Source: Deltaproteobacteria bacterium | Lineage (GTDB): Bacteria; Desulfobacterota; Desulfobulbia; Desulfobulbales; Desulfobulbaceae | Length of the DNA stretch: 12,712 bases | Assembly (NCBI GenBank): GCA_013151365.1 | Contig: JAADIK010000016.1 | Span: forward strand, 1 to 12,712 | Direction of reading: 5' to 3' | Shown: piece after piece, positions 1-6,499 of the stretch | How positions within the stretch are numbered: position 1 is the stretch's first letter | Layout: each line of letters begins with the position of its first letter | Notes under the pieces: generated by a model | Databases searched by the model: none | Told to the model about the DNA's origin: nothing | The model's input: the letters and a program-made list of their open reading frames with translations, nothing else | Program-made: the position numbers and the translations under genes

Positions 1-1
1 C

Positions 2-721
2 TTTAAACAGAACGAAAATGTCGGCCGCTGGATCGATACCATGGTCCGGGTCGAAGGGCCGGTCGTGGAGGCGATGACGGCCACCTTTTTATCCGACTGG
101 ACGATAGAGAGCAATGCCAGCGTCCACGACCTGATCGACCTGGCCGATATCCACCCGGTGGAAAAAATCGGCGAGGCGCCGGTGCAACTTGTCCCGTCAG
201 GGCCCGGTTTTGCCGAAGAGGCCATTCACAACCTGCTTCTTACCACCATCTATGCCGCGCGCCAGGAACTGATCCTGACCACCCCCTACTTTGTTCCCGA
301 CAACGCCATCCTGGCCGCCTTGAAATCGGCCGCCGACCGTGGTGTCGAGGTCACCATTATCGTCCCGGAAAAAAACGATTCCAAACTCGTTCACTATGCC
401 AGCAATGCCCTGTATGAGCGGCTGGCCATGGCCGGCGTGCGGATCATGCTCTTTACCGAAGGACTGCTCCACGCCAAAACCATCACGGTGGACAACGACT
501 TCAGCCTGATCGGTTCCGTCAATCTCGATATGCGCAGCTTCTGGCTCAACTTCGAGTTGACCCTCTTTGTCTACAACAAGGAATTCACCGCCGAACTCAG
601 GAAAATTCAGCAGGAATACCTGAAGGGAACCTATCAACTGGACACGGAACGGCTAAAACAGCGCAGTTTTTTTGACCGTTTCAAGGAGAACAGCGCGCTG
701 GTGGTCGGCCCCCTGCTCTAA
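2..721 (+). CDS. cls: Cardiolipin synthase (phospholipase D superfamily), 5'-truncated
   Basis: Only the C-terminal 239 residues are present; the open frame runs to the window's left edge, so the first PLD motif and N-terminal membrane segments lie outside. The second PLD catalytic motif is visible as HAKTITVD (codons from position 470), followed by the usual GSVNLDMRSF stretch. Upstream are the family segments RVEGPVV, LTTPYFVPD and a GVEVTIIVPEKND strand. Family members (ClsA about 486 aa) join two phosphatidylglycerol molecules, or PG with another phosphatidyl donor, to make cardiolipin at the inner membrane. The C-terminus (FKENSALVVGPLL) is of normal type, so the 3' end looks intact. Subtype (ClsA versus ClsB/C) cannot be settled without the N-terminus, although the YFVPD and NLDMRSF wording fits ClsA-like enzymes best. 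Confidence 0.93.
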   Translation, partial: FKQNENVGRWIDTMVRVEGPVVEAMTATFLSDWTIESNASVHDLIDLADIHPVEKIGEAPVQLVPSGPGFAEEAIHNLLLTTIYAARQELILTTPYFVPDNAILAALKSAADRGVEVTIIVPEKNDSKLVHYASNALYERLAMAGVRIMLFTEGLLHAKTITVDNDFSLIGSVNLDMRSFWLNFELTLFVYNKEFTAELRKIQQEYLKGTYQLDTERLKQRSFFDRFKENSALVVGPLL

Positions 722-722
722 C

Positions 723-834
723 CTCTAAGAGTCCACCCGCACCCCATCTTCGCACGATCAGGGCTCACGGCATAGAGGGACTATAGCTGCTCACCCTGAT
801 TGCACGAATATGGCGCACGGGTGAACTCTTAGAG
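723..834. repeat. Palindromic repeat, copy 1
   Basis: The outer arms are a perfect 10-bp inverted repeat, CTCTAAGAGT (723-732) and ACTCTTAGAG (825-834). Inner arms continue imperfectly: CACCCCATCTTCG on the left against CGAATATGGCGCACGGGTG on the right, and TCAGGG against CCCTGA. The apex is the 15-mer GCATAGAGGGACTAT (770-784). Positions 738-831 align without gaps to copy 2 at 901-994, with about 8 mismatches in 94 bases by eye. The fold could form a long cruciform or RNA hairpin. It is not followed by T residues. The family is not one I can name. Confidence 0.8.
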
Positions 835-900
835 AATAGTCAAATAACCGGGTTTAGTTAACCATGGTGAATTGAATCAATCCGCACCGTTGAATCAACA

Positions 901-994
901 CGCACCCCATATTCGCACGATCAGGGCTCCCTGCATAGAGGGACTATGGCTACTCGCCCTGCTTGCACGAATATGGGGCACGGGTGAACTCTTA
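901..994. repeat. Palindromic repeat, copy 2
   Basis: This is a direct copy of 738-831, 163 bp downstream. Three nested stems can be read: CCCCATATTCG (905-915) with CGAATATGGGG (968-978), CAGGGC (922-927) with GCCCTG (956-961), and apical CATAG (934-938) with CTATG (944-948) around an AGGGA loop. Some differences from copy 1 restore pairing, for example a perfect CATAG/CTATG apex and matched CCCCATA/TATGGGG arms. That is what one expects if the folded form matters. The outermost CTCTAAGAGT arm of copy 1 is missing on the left here and is replaced by the TTGAATCAA tandem. Confidence 0.8.
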
Positions 995-1078
995 CCTTGC
1001 ATTAGTTATCGGGCGAACCGCCGGGCGGCGCGGTGAACTATTATTACTGTTTTACTCCGTCACGGGAGGGAACCACGG

Positions 1079-1102
1079 ATGAACACGACCCCCGGCAAAT
1101 GA
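1079..1102 (+). promoter_or_regulatory. Possible translationally coupled leader ORF (MNTTPGK)
   Basis: A strong Shine-Dalgarno-like GGGAGGG (1064-1070) sits 8 nt before the ATG at 1079. That ATG opens a 7-codon frame ending in TGA at 1100-1102. The stop overlaps the phosphoesterase ATG (1099) as ATGA, the classic coupling arrangement. The phosphoesterase start itself has no ribosome binding site of its own. This suggests ribosomes load at the leader and re-initiate. A GTG start at 1033 in the phosphoesterase frame is the alternative reading. Confidence 0.4.
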
Positions 1103-1815
1103 AAATTCTCCTGCTCAGCGATATCCACGGCAACGCTCCGGCCCTCGAAGCCGTGGCGGCGCAAACCGCCGGCACGGCCTTTGACCTGATCTGCAACTGC
1201 GGCGACTCCACGGTGTACGCCCCGTTTCCCAACGAGACTCTTGGCTGGCTGTGCCGTCATCATGCGCTTTCCATTCTGGGCAACACCGATATCAAGGTGC
1301 TGAAGCTGCTGGCGGGAAAAACCTTTAAAAAACCACGCCTGGAGGAAAAACGGATCATGTACACCTGGACGGCGGACCACCTGACGCCCGGCAACAAAAA
1401 ATTCCTCCGGCAACTTAAAAAAACCATGAAACTTGAGGTGGCCGGTCACCGCCTCGGCCTGTTCCACGGCAGCCCGGCCCACCATAACGAATTTCTCTTT
1501 CAGGAAACGCCGGCGGCCCGCTTTCGCGAACTGGCAGCAGAGAGTGACTGCGATATCGTCATCTCCGGCCATTCCCACTCGCCGTACCACAAAAAAATCG
1601 ACCACGTTCACTTCATCAATCCCGGCTCGGTCGGCCGGATGTTCGACGGATGTCCCGATGGCTCATACGCCGTCCTGGAGCTGACCGCGGCCGGGATAAA
1701 AGTCGAACATTTTCGCTGTCCCTATGATATCGAGATGGTCATATCGGCCTTAAAGAAAAATCACCTGCCCCCCATCTACGAAAAGATGTACCGGATGGGC
1801 AGGAAGCTGAACTAA
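1099..1815 (+). CDS. Metallophosphoesterase, YfcE/MJ0936 family
   Basis: The 238-residue protein begins directly with the calcineurin-like signature. It has the DxH motif (SDIHGN, D8 and H10), GD (CNCGD, D36), GNxD (LGNTD, N62-D64), a LFHGSP histidine and a SGHSHSPY followed by FINPGSVG. These are the residues that bind the two metal ions in this family. Family members hydrolyse phosphodiesters or phosphomonoesters in the cytoplasm, and the physiological substrate is usually unknown. An open frame continues upstream to a GTG at 1033, but those 22 residues resemble nothing in the family, and the domain normally starts within the first few residues, so ATG 1099 is preferred. It stands alone, with gaps carrying repeats on both sides. 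The C-terminal 35 residues (YDIEMVISALKKNHLP) are a typical family tail. Confidence 0.88.
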   Translation: MKILLLSDIHGNAPALEAVAAQTAGTAFDLICNCGDSTVYAPFPNETLGWLCRHHALSILGNTDIKVLKLLAGKTFKKPRLEEKRIMYTWTADHLTPGNKKFLRQLKKTMKLEVAGHRLGLFHGSPAHHNEFLFQETPAARFRELAAESDCDIVISGHSHSPYHKKIDHVHFINPGSVGRMFDGCPDGSYAVLELTAAGIKVEHFRCPYDIEMVISALKKNHLPPIYEKMYRMGRKLN

Positions 1816-1850
1816 AGAAATTAATTGGTAGAATCGGCGCCGCGCCGGCC

Positions 1851-1940
1851 GGCGGGGCAAAGACCGAAAAATGCTTTTATGTGACAATAATGCAATAAAT
1901 TCACGATTGCATAAAATATCACCTCAAGCCGTCACGGATA
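1851..1940 (+). repeat. Direct repeat A
   Basis: This aligns with 2151-2235. Shared blocks in order are GCGGGGCAAAGACCG versus GCGCGGCAAAAACCG, then GACAATAATG (exact in both), then CACCTCAAGCCGTCACGGAT (exact in both). The middle differs in sequence and by about 5-7 nt in length. The conserved ends with a variable centre look like two old copies of a dispersed element or regulatory unit. It starts 35 bp after the phosphoesterase stop. Confidence 0.7.
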
Positions 1941-1970
1941 CGGGGGGGATAGTTACCGGCAATCGCCTCC

Positions 1971-1999
1971 TTGCGATAAACTCGTAAATATTATATAGT
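1971..1999 (+). promoter_or_regulatory. Sigma-70-like promoter ahead of the first PPK2 gene
   Basis: TTGCGA (1971-1976) and TATAGT (1994-1999) are separated by exactly 17 nt. The -10 box matches 5 of 6 consensus bases and the -35 box 4 of 6. The spacer is AT-rich. Expected transcription start is near 2006. It could drive both polyphosphate kinases. Confidence 0.45.
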
Positions 2000-2150
2000 T
2001 GGCGTTTCTTATTTTTTCGAAATCTTGATGCGTTGAGCCTACGTGGTAAAAATATTTGCGGCCATCCGGAAACGAATTTCCCTGGTCCGAACCTGTCGAA
2101 CCCGGGAAATGCTTTTTACCTTGTATCCGTTACCTGCTGGACTGCGGGGT

Positions 2151-2235
2151 GGCGCGGCAAAAACCGGAGAATGCGCCTATTCGACAATAATGTATGAAAA
2201 CTTACACGTAATACCACCTCAAGCCGTCACGGATT
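2151..2235 (+). repeat. Direct repeat B
   Basis: This is the partner of 1851-1940, starting exactly 300 bp downstream and ending 33 bp before the PPK2 start codon. The exact shared blocks are GACAATAATG and CACCTCAAGCCGTCACGGAT. Its last bases, CACGGATTCAGGT (2228-2240), recur as the reverse complement ACCTGAATCCGTG at 5452-5464 upstream of thiS; that match is short enough to be chance. Confidence 0.7.
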
Positions 2236-2268
2236 CAGGTTCATATTATATCCATCATGGAGATTGAC

Positions 2269-3264
2269 ATGGCAGCGAAAGCCAAGCAGAAAAAAGATAT
2301 AAAACATAACGAAGAGCAGGAGACAACGCCCCCTCCGGTGCGGATGTCTACCGTCATCAAGGAGGCACTGGATCGAATCTATCAAAATATCGATACCCTA
2401 GGGGCATCTTCGGAACACTGGAAAAAAATCCGTAAGGTCCTGAGTGACGAAGACAAGGATAAAATCCTCGAAACCGCCTTCGAACACTACTACAATGCCG
2501 AGGAGATGAAACCCTTTCAGGCTGAACTCATCAAGCTGCAGCGTCACCTGGAACGAACCGGCAAAAAAGTAATCATTCTCTTTGACGGCCGGGATGCCTC
2601 GGGCAAGGGCGGCACCATCCGCCGGATAACACGATATATGAATGAAAAGCATTACCGGGTCGTGGCCATGGGCAAGCCCAGCGAGACCCAGCGCACCGAA
2701 TTGCACATGAAACGCTATATCGAGCAGTTTCCCAGGTCCGGCGAAATCGTCCTCTTTGACCGTTCCTGGTACAACCGCGCCCTGGTTGAGCCGGTCATGG
2801 GCTTCTGCACCCAGGAGCAATACAAACGTTTCATGAAAAAAGTGGCCAGTTACGAACGCAACTTTATCGATGATAAAAAAACCTTCCTGCTGAAGCTCTA
2901 TTTTTCGGTTTCCAAGGAGGAGCAGGCCAAACGTTTTGAACGGCGGAAAAATGATCCGTTGCGGCAATGGAAACTAAGCGAGGTCGACCTGCAGGCCCAG
3001 GAATTATGGGATGATTTTACAAAAATGAAATACCGGCTGCTGAAAAAGACGCATACCAAGGACTCCAAATGGTTCATCGTCAGATCCGACGACAAGCACC
3101 AGGCCCGGTTGCAGACCATGAAGTTGATCCTCAGCGCCATCAAGTACATCGGTCGCCGCCGGACCCTTGACTTCACACCGGATCCAAAAATCATTATTCC
3201 CGGCAACAAGGAGCTGGAAATCATGAATAAAGAACGTAAGACATACGGAAAATTCCTCTCCTGA
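2269..3264 (+). CDS. ppk2: Polyphosphate kinase 2 (PPK2), copy 1
   Basis: The 331-residue protein carries the full PPK2 kinase set. The Walker A loop FDGRDASGKGGT is at about 106-116, the Walker B region VLFDRSWYNRALVEPVMG at about 161-178, and the lid motif FERRKNDPLRQWKLSEVD at about 223-240. PPK2 enzymes move phosphate between inorganic polyphosphate and nucleotides, usually making nucleoside triphosphate from diphosphate at the expense of polyphosphate. The GRDxxGKGG form of Walker A is that of class I PPK2, so an ADP/GDP acceptor is likely but unproven. ATG 2269 is chosen over the in-frame ATG 2257 because GGAG at 2259-2262 sits 6 nt before it. The first ~75 residues are a charged, lysine-rich extension not shared with its neighbour. 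A paralogue follows after 138 bp. Confidence 0.93.
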   Translation: MAAKAKQKKDIKHNEEQETTPPPVRMSTVIKEALDRIYQNIDTLGASSEHWKKIRKVLSDEDKDKILETAFEHYYNAEEMKPFQAELIKLQRHLERTGKKVIILFDGRDASGKGGTIRRITRYMNEKHYRVVAMGKPSETQRTELHMKRYIEQFPRSGEIVLFDRSWYNRALVEPVMGFCTQEQYKRFMKKVASYERNFIDDKKTFLLKLYFSVSKEEQAKRFERRKNDPLRQWKLSEVDLQAQELWDDFTKMKYRLLKKTHTKDSKWFIVRSDDKHQARLQTMKLILSAIKYIGRRRTLDFTPDPKIIIPGNKELEIMNKERKTYGKFLS

Positions 3265-3402
3265 TCGGATTTTCCCCGGCGGTTCACAATACCGAGAAAT
3301 TCGAAAAATACCGATATACCTGCGCCTCCCGAACCGGGGACGTAATCCGGGGACATGACTATTTTCCGAGTCCCTTAAAAACCAACCATGGGGACGAGAG
3401 AC
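3265..3402. other. Spacer between the two PPK2 genes with a short direct repeat
   Basis: The spacer contains ACCGGGGACGT (3333-3343) and TCCGGGGACAT (3346-3356), a near-perfect 13-bp-period direct repeat. No terminator is visible, so read-through from the first PPK2 gene is plausible. A similar CCGGGGACG string occurs in the inverted repeat at 9358-9386. Confidence 0.45.
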
Positions 3403-4302
3403 ATGACGGACAAGAAAAAAAATAAAAAATCCCTGGCCAAGTTCAGGCTTCTTGAAGGAACCGCCTATAAGTTCAAAGACAAGGAAAAGGGGAGCAACCG
3501 GGTTCCCATCTGGATCAAACAGTCACAGCTTGAATACGAGATCGAGCTGAAAACGCTGCAGATCGAACTTATGAAACTGCAGAAACACATGAAGGCCACG
3601 GGCATGCGGATCCTGCTCATCTTCGAGGGCCGGGACGCCGCCGGCAAGGGGGGGACCATTCAGCGGATCACCACCTTTCTTAATCCCCGGGGCGCCAGGG
3701 TCACGGCCCTGAGCAAGCCCAGCGACACCGAGACCAGCCAATGGTATTTTCAGCGCTACGTCCCCCACCTGCCGGCGGCCGGCGAACTGGTCCTCTTCGA
3801 CCGCTCCTGGTATAACCGGGCCATGGTCGAGCCGGTCATGGGCTACTGCACCGATGAGCAGCACAAACGTTTTCTCAAGGACGTGCCGCTCTTTGAAGAA
3901 CTCCTGGTCAAGGACGGCATAAAACTGTTCAAATTCTACTTTTCGGTTTCCAAGGATGTGCAGGCCCACCGTTTCGAGGCCCGCAAAACCGATCCGCTCA
4001 AGCAGTTCAAACTGTCGCCCGTGGACAACCTGGCCCAAAAATACTGGGACCAGTACAGTGTCAAAAAATTCCAGATGCTCAACGAGTCCAACCGCACCAT
4101 CGCCCCCTGGACCATTATTCGCTCGGACAACAAACGAAAGGCGCGGCTCAACTGCATGAAGTACCTGCTGAGCAATGTCGATTATGACAACAAGCTGCCG
4201 GCGGAACAGTTGTGCACCGATCCCGAAATAGTCGTCTCCGGGATCGACGAAATCAGGAACATGGAGAAGAATCTTCTGCATCCCGAAAAACTGCGCGGCT
4301 GA
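3403..4302 (+). CDS. ppk2: Polyphosphate kinase 2 (PPK2), copy 2
   Basis: The 299-residue protein is a paralogue of the preceding gene. Walker A is FEGRDAAGKGGT at about 74-85, Walker B LVLFDRSWYNRAMVEPVMG at about 129-147, and the lid FEARKTDPLKQFKLSPVD at about 191-208. The two proteins share long identical blocks around these motifs but differ in the N-terminal region and C-terminal tail, so this is an old duplication or two separately maintained subtypes, not a recent copy. The same class-I-type Walker A suggests polyphosphate-driven nucleotide phosphorylation. ATG 3403 is preferred over the in-frame ATG 3388 because GGGGA at 3390-3394 gives reasonable spacing, but 3388 cannot be excluded. 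The basic N-terminus (KKKNKKS) may help contact polyphosphate. Confidence 0.93.
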   Translation: MTDKKKNKKSLAKFRLLEGTAYKFKDKEKGSNRVPIWIKQSQLEYEIELKTLQIELMKLQKHMKATGMRILLIFEGRDAAGKGGTIQRITTFLNPRGARVTALSKPSDTETSQWYFQRYVPHLPAAGELVLFDRSWYNRAMVEPVMGYCTDEQHKRFLKDVPLFEELLVKDGIKLFKFYFSVSKDVQAHRFEARKTDPLKQFKLSPVDNLAQKYWDQYSVKKFQMLNESNRTIAPWTIIRSDNKRKARLNCMKYLLSNVDYDNKLPAEQLCTDPEIVVSGIDEIRNMEKNLLHPEKLRG

Positions 4303-4354
4303 AGACGGATGAATCCGAGCCGCCTCACCATTAACCCGTACCCGACGACATGAT

Positions 4355-5365
4355 ATGAACAACATGATCACCGCCGTTGTCCTGGCCGCCGGCAAGGGCA
4401 CCCGCATGAAATCCTCCCGGGCCAAGGTGCTGCACGAGGTCTTCTTTAAACCCATGCTCCACCATGTGCTCGATGCAGTGGCCGAAAGCTCTATCGAGGC
4501 AACGGCAGTTGTTGTCGGCCACCAGTCCGGGGCGGTGACAGCGTCTCTGCGGGCTTACCCGGTCACCACCGTGCGCCAGGAAGAACAGCTCGGCACCGGC
4601 CATGCCGTGCTCTGCGCGGAACAGGCCTGCGCCGGAGCCGGGACCATCATGATTCTCTGCGGGGACACGCCGCTTATCCGGCCGGAGACCCTTGATGCCA
4701 TGATCAGGCAGCATCGGTCAACCGATGCCGGGGTCACGCTGATGACCACCGTCCTGACCGACCCCTCCGGCTACGGCCGGATCATCAACAGCGAACAGGG
4801 CGAGGTCCTGGCGATCGTGGAACAGAAGGACGCCTCTGCCGAACAGTTGCGACTCAAGGAGATCAATGCCGGTATCTACCTGGTCGAGCGCGCGTTTCTC
4901 TTCAGCGCTCTCAAGGAGGTGGGCACCGACAACAGCCAGGGCGAGGTCTACCTGACCGATATCGTCGCCATTGCCAACCGGCAGGGACGCAAGGTCCATA
5001 AGTATAACCACCCGGAAGCCATTGACGTGCTGGGAGTCAACTCGCGCTTTGAAATGGCGCAGGCCCATCAAGAGCTGCAACGGCGGCGCAACCGGGAGCT
5101 GATGCTTGCCGGCGTGACCATGTATGGCCCGGAAACCATCTTTGTCGCCCAGGATATCCCTGTCGGCCGGGACACCGTTATCCATCCCGGCGTGCAAATC
5201 ACCGGCCGCTCGACAATCGGCAGCGGCTGTCTCCTTGAGCCCGGCGTCCTGCTGCATGACTGTCAAATCGGCGACAATGCCGTTGTCGGCGCCTATGCCG
5301 TCCTGCGGCAGCGGTGCGTCGAACCCGCCGGGCACGTTGCCCCGCAGACCGGCCAAGTTCAATAG
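4355..5365 (+). CDS. UDP-N-acetylglucosamine pyrophosphorylase, short GlmU-like protein
   Basis: Residues 1-230 form the nucleotidyltransferase domain of GlmU: LAAGKGTRMKSSRAKVLHEV near the N-terminus, VVGHQSG, QLGTGHAVLCAEQ, ILCGDTPLI, GYGRIIN, EQKDAS, EINAGIYL and GVNSRFEMAQAHQ. This domain joins UTP and GlcNAc-1-phosphate to give UDP-GlcNAc for peptidoglycan and LPS. A left-handed beta-helix then starts (LAGVTMYGPETIFV, then hexapeptides to about 315) but stops at residue 336. E. coli GlmU has 456 residues. The acetyltransferase part with its catalytic histidine and the NFVExK region is absent. The bases after the stop encode no continuing helix in any frame, so this looks like a natural short form. 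The start has no clear ribosome binding site; ATG 4364 is an alternative. Confidence 0.85.
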   Translation: MNNMITAVVLAAGKGTRMKSSRAKVLHEVFFKPMLHHVLDAVAESSIEATAVVVGHQSGAVTASLRAYPVTTVRQEEQLGTGHAVLCAEQACAGAGTIMILCGDTPLIRPETLDAMIRQHRSTDAGVTLMTTVLTDPSGYGRIINSEQGEVLAIVEQKDASAEQLRLKEINAGIYLVERAFLFSALKEVGTDNSQGEVYLTDIVAIANRQGRKVHKYNHPEAIDVLGVNSRFEMAQAHQELQRRRNRELMLAGVTMYGPETIFVAQDIPVGRDTVIHPGVQITGRSTIGSGCLLEPGVLLHDCQIGDNAVVGAYAVLRQRCVEPAGHVAPQTGQVQ

Positions 5366-5467
5366 ATCGTTTCCCGATCAACAAATAACCGGACCGCGTC
5401 AAACAGCCAAAATCAGAGTTGGCAAGCCACTCATATCGGATTATGATGTTTACCTGAATCCGTGCGC

Positions 5468-5493
5468 GGTCAACGGTGTATCACCGTCCGACC
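5468..5493 (+). other. Hairpin just upstream of thiS
   Basis: ACGGTG (5473-5478) and CACCGT (5482-5487) are perfect arms around a TAT loop. GGTC (5468-5471) and GACC (5490-5493) extend the stem across a small internal loop. It ends 18 nt before the thiS ATG and is not followed by a T-run, so it is not a standard terminator. I see no TPP-riboswitch core (no CUGAGA-type element) in 5366-5511. Confidence 0.5.
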
Positions 5494-5511
5494 CTCAACC
5501 ATATTATAAAA

Positions 5512-5712
5512 ATGCAAATTATATTAAACGGCCAACAAAAAAACCTTGATCATAACATCACCCTGAGCGCTCTGCTCGATTCGCTGAACCTGCAGCCGGA
5601 CACCGTGGTCGTCGAGATCAATGGCCGGATCATCAAGCCCGGCCAGGACCCTCTGCCGGAGCTGAAAGACGGCGACAAGGTTGAACTGATCCGTTTCGTA
5701 GGAGGCGGCTGA
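5512..5712 (+). CDS. thiS: Sulfur carrier protein ThiS
   Basis: The 66-residue ubiquitin-fold carrier starts MQIILNGQ and ends ELIRFVGGG. The C-terminal Gly-Gly is the site that is adenylated and converted to the thiocarboxylate donating sulfur to the thiazole ring of thiamine. The frame is open 12 codons further upstream, but the family starts at the MxIxxNG strand, so ATG 5512 is chosen. No Shine-Dalgarno precedes it (the region reads ATATTATAAAA), which is unusual beside the strong site for thiG. It sits 1 nt before thiG. The adenylyltransferase ThiF that activates ThiS is not in the window. Confidence 0.9.
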   Translation: MQIILNGQQKNLDHNITLSALLDSLNLQPDTVVVEINGRIIKPGQDPLPELKDGDKVELIRFVGGG

Positions 5713-5713
5713 A

Positions 5714-6499
5714 ATGCTGAGCATCGCCGATACATCATTCTCTTCCCGGCTCTTTGTCGGCACCGGCAAATTCGCATCGAGTTCGATCATGCGTCAGGCC
5801 GTCGAGGCCTCCGGCTCGGAGATGGTCACGGTCGCCCTGCGCCGCGTCGACCTGGAAAACCCGGCAGACGACATCATGACCGCCCTGGACCTGAACAAAA
5901 TTCACTTTCTCCCCAACACTTCAGGCGCCCGGAACGCAGCCGAGGCCATCCGCCTGGCGCACCTGGCCAGGGCGGCAAGCGGCACCAGCTGGCTCAAGCT
6001 GGAGGTGACGCCGGACCCCCGCACCCTGCTGCCCGATCCGGTCGACACCCTGAAGGCCACGGAGGAGCTGGTCCGGGAGGGCTTCACGGTGCTGCCTTAC
6101 ATCAATGCCGACCCCATCCTGGCCCTGCGCCTGCAGGACGTGGGGGCGGCGGCGGTAATGCCGCTGGCCTCCCCCATCGGCACCAACCAGGGGATCAGGA
6201 CAACCATGCAGGTGGAAATCATCATCGCCCAGGCCCGGGTACCGGTCGTGCTGGACGCCGGGATCGGCGCTCCCTCCCATGCCGCCCAGGCCATGGAAAT
6301 GGGTGCCGACGCGGTGCTTGTCAACACCGCCCTGGCCGTGGCCGGCGACCCGGTCCGGATGGCCCGCGCCTTTAAGGCGGCGGTCGAAGCGGGCCGCGAG
6401 GCCTTTGAAGCCGGCCTGGGCCGGCAATCAAAAACCGCCAGCGCCTCATCGCCCCTGTCCGGCATGGTAACGGCTGACCTGAACTTCATCCAAGCCTGA
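5714..6499 (+). CDS. thiG: Thiazole synthase ThiG
   Basis: The 261-residue TIM-barrel enzyme forms the thiazole phosphate of thiamine from 1-deoxyxylulose-5-phosphate, ThiS thiocarboxylate and dehydroglycine. The Schiff-base lysine is K95 in TSWLKLEVTPDPRTLLPD. Other family segments are FVGTGKF, VALRRVDL, LPNTSGARNAAEA, VLPYINADP, AAVMPLASPIGTNQGI and VVLDAGIGAPSHAAQAMEMGADAVLVNTA. The length is normal for the family. AGGAGG within the thiS 3' end (5700-5704 region) provides a good ribosome binding site about 9 nt before ATG 5714. The stop overlaps the thiH start as TGATG. Cytoplasmic, working with ThiH. Confidence 0.96.
   Translation: MLSIADTSFSSRLFVGTGKFASSSIMRQAVEASGSEMVTVALRRVDLENPADDIMTALDLNKIHFLPNTSGARNAAEAIRLAHLARAASGTSWLKLEVTPDPRTLLPDPVDTLKATEELVREGFTVLPYINADPILALRLQDVGAAAVMPLASPIGTNQGIRTTMQVEIIIAQARVPVVLDAGIGAPSHAAQAMEMGADAVLVNTALAVAGDPVRMARAFKAAVEAGREAFEAGLGRQSKTASASSPLSGMVTADLNFIQA

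Larger units (their letters stand above)
722..1078. other. Intergenic gap with palindromic repeats
   Basis: No credible gene lies between the cardiolipin synthase stop and the phosphoesterase leader. The gap holds two direct copies of a palindromic repeat (separate entries). Between them are a CAAATAACCG motif at 841-850 and two tandem 17-mers of the form TTGAATCAAnnCGCACC (872-888 and 890-906), the second running into repeat copy 2. No U-tract follows either palindrome, so they do not look like ordinary intrinsic terminators. Confidence 0.7.
1816..2268. other. Intergenic gap with direct repeats and promoter
   Basis: The gap holds two diverged direct repeats (1851-1940 and 2151-2235) and a sigma-70-like promoter at 1971-1999. 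A 74-codon frame at 2043-2267 overlaps the second repeat, has no recognisable domain and is judged non-coding. If the promoter is real, the first polyphosphate kinase has a 5' leader of roughly 260 nt that contains the second repeat. Confidence 0.65.

Noticed and set aside
723..994. CRISPR-like array
   Set aside because: Only two copies of a ~94-bp palindrome, with no short regular repeats or spacers and no cas genes.
2043..2267. 74-codon open frame before the first PPK2 gene
   Set aside because: No recognisable domain, no good ribosome site, overlaps the repeat at 2151-2235 and the PPK2 start; composition looks non-coding.
3523..4455. Long minus-strand open frame (310 codons) across the second PPK2 gene
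   Set aside because: It mirrors a well-supported gene; GC-rich codon bias keeps the antisense frame open and its translation resembles no family.
5452..5464. 13-nt inverted match to the end of direct repeat B (2228-2240)
   Set aside because: A 13-nt match between any two places on either strand of a 12.7-kb window is expected by chance, and flanking sequence does not extend it.
5366..5511. TPP riboswitch upstream of thiS
   Set aside because: The conserved thi-box core elements are not visible; only a simple hairpin is present.
5124..5549. Frame overlapping the glmU end, checked as a frameshifted continuation of the acetyltransferase domain
   Set aside because: The translation has no hexapeptide repeats or acetyltransferase motifs, so a simple frameshift does not explain the short GlmU.
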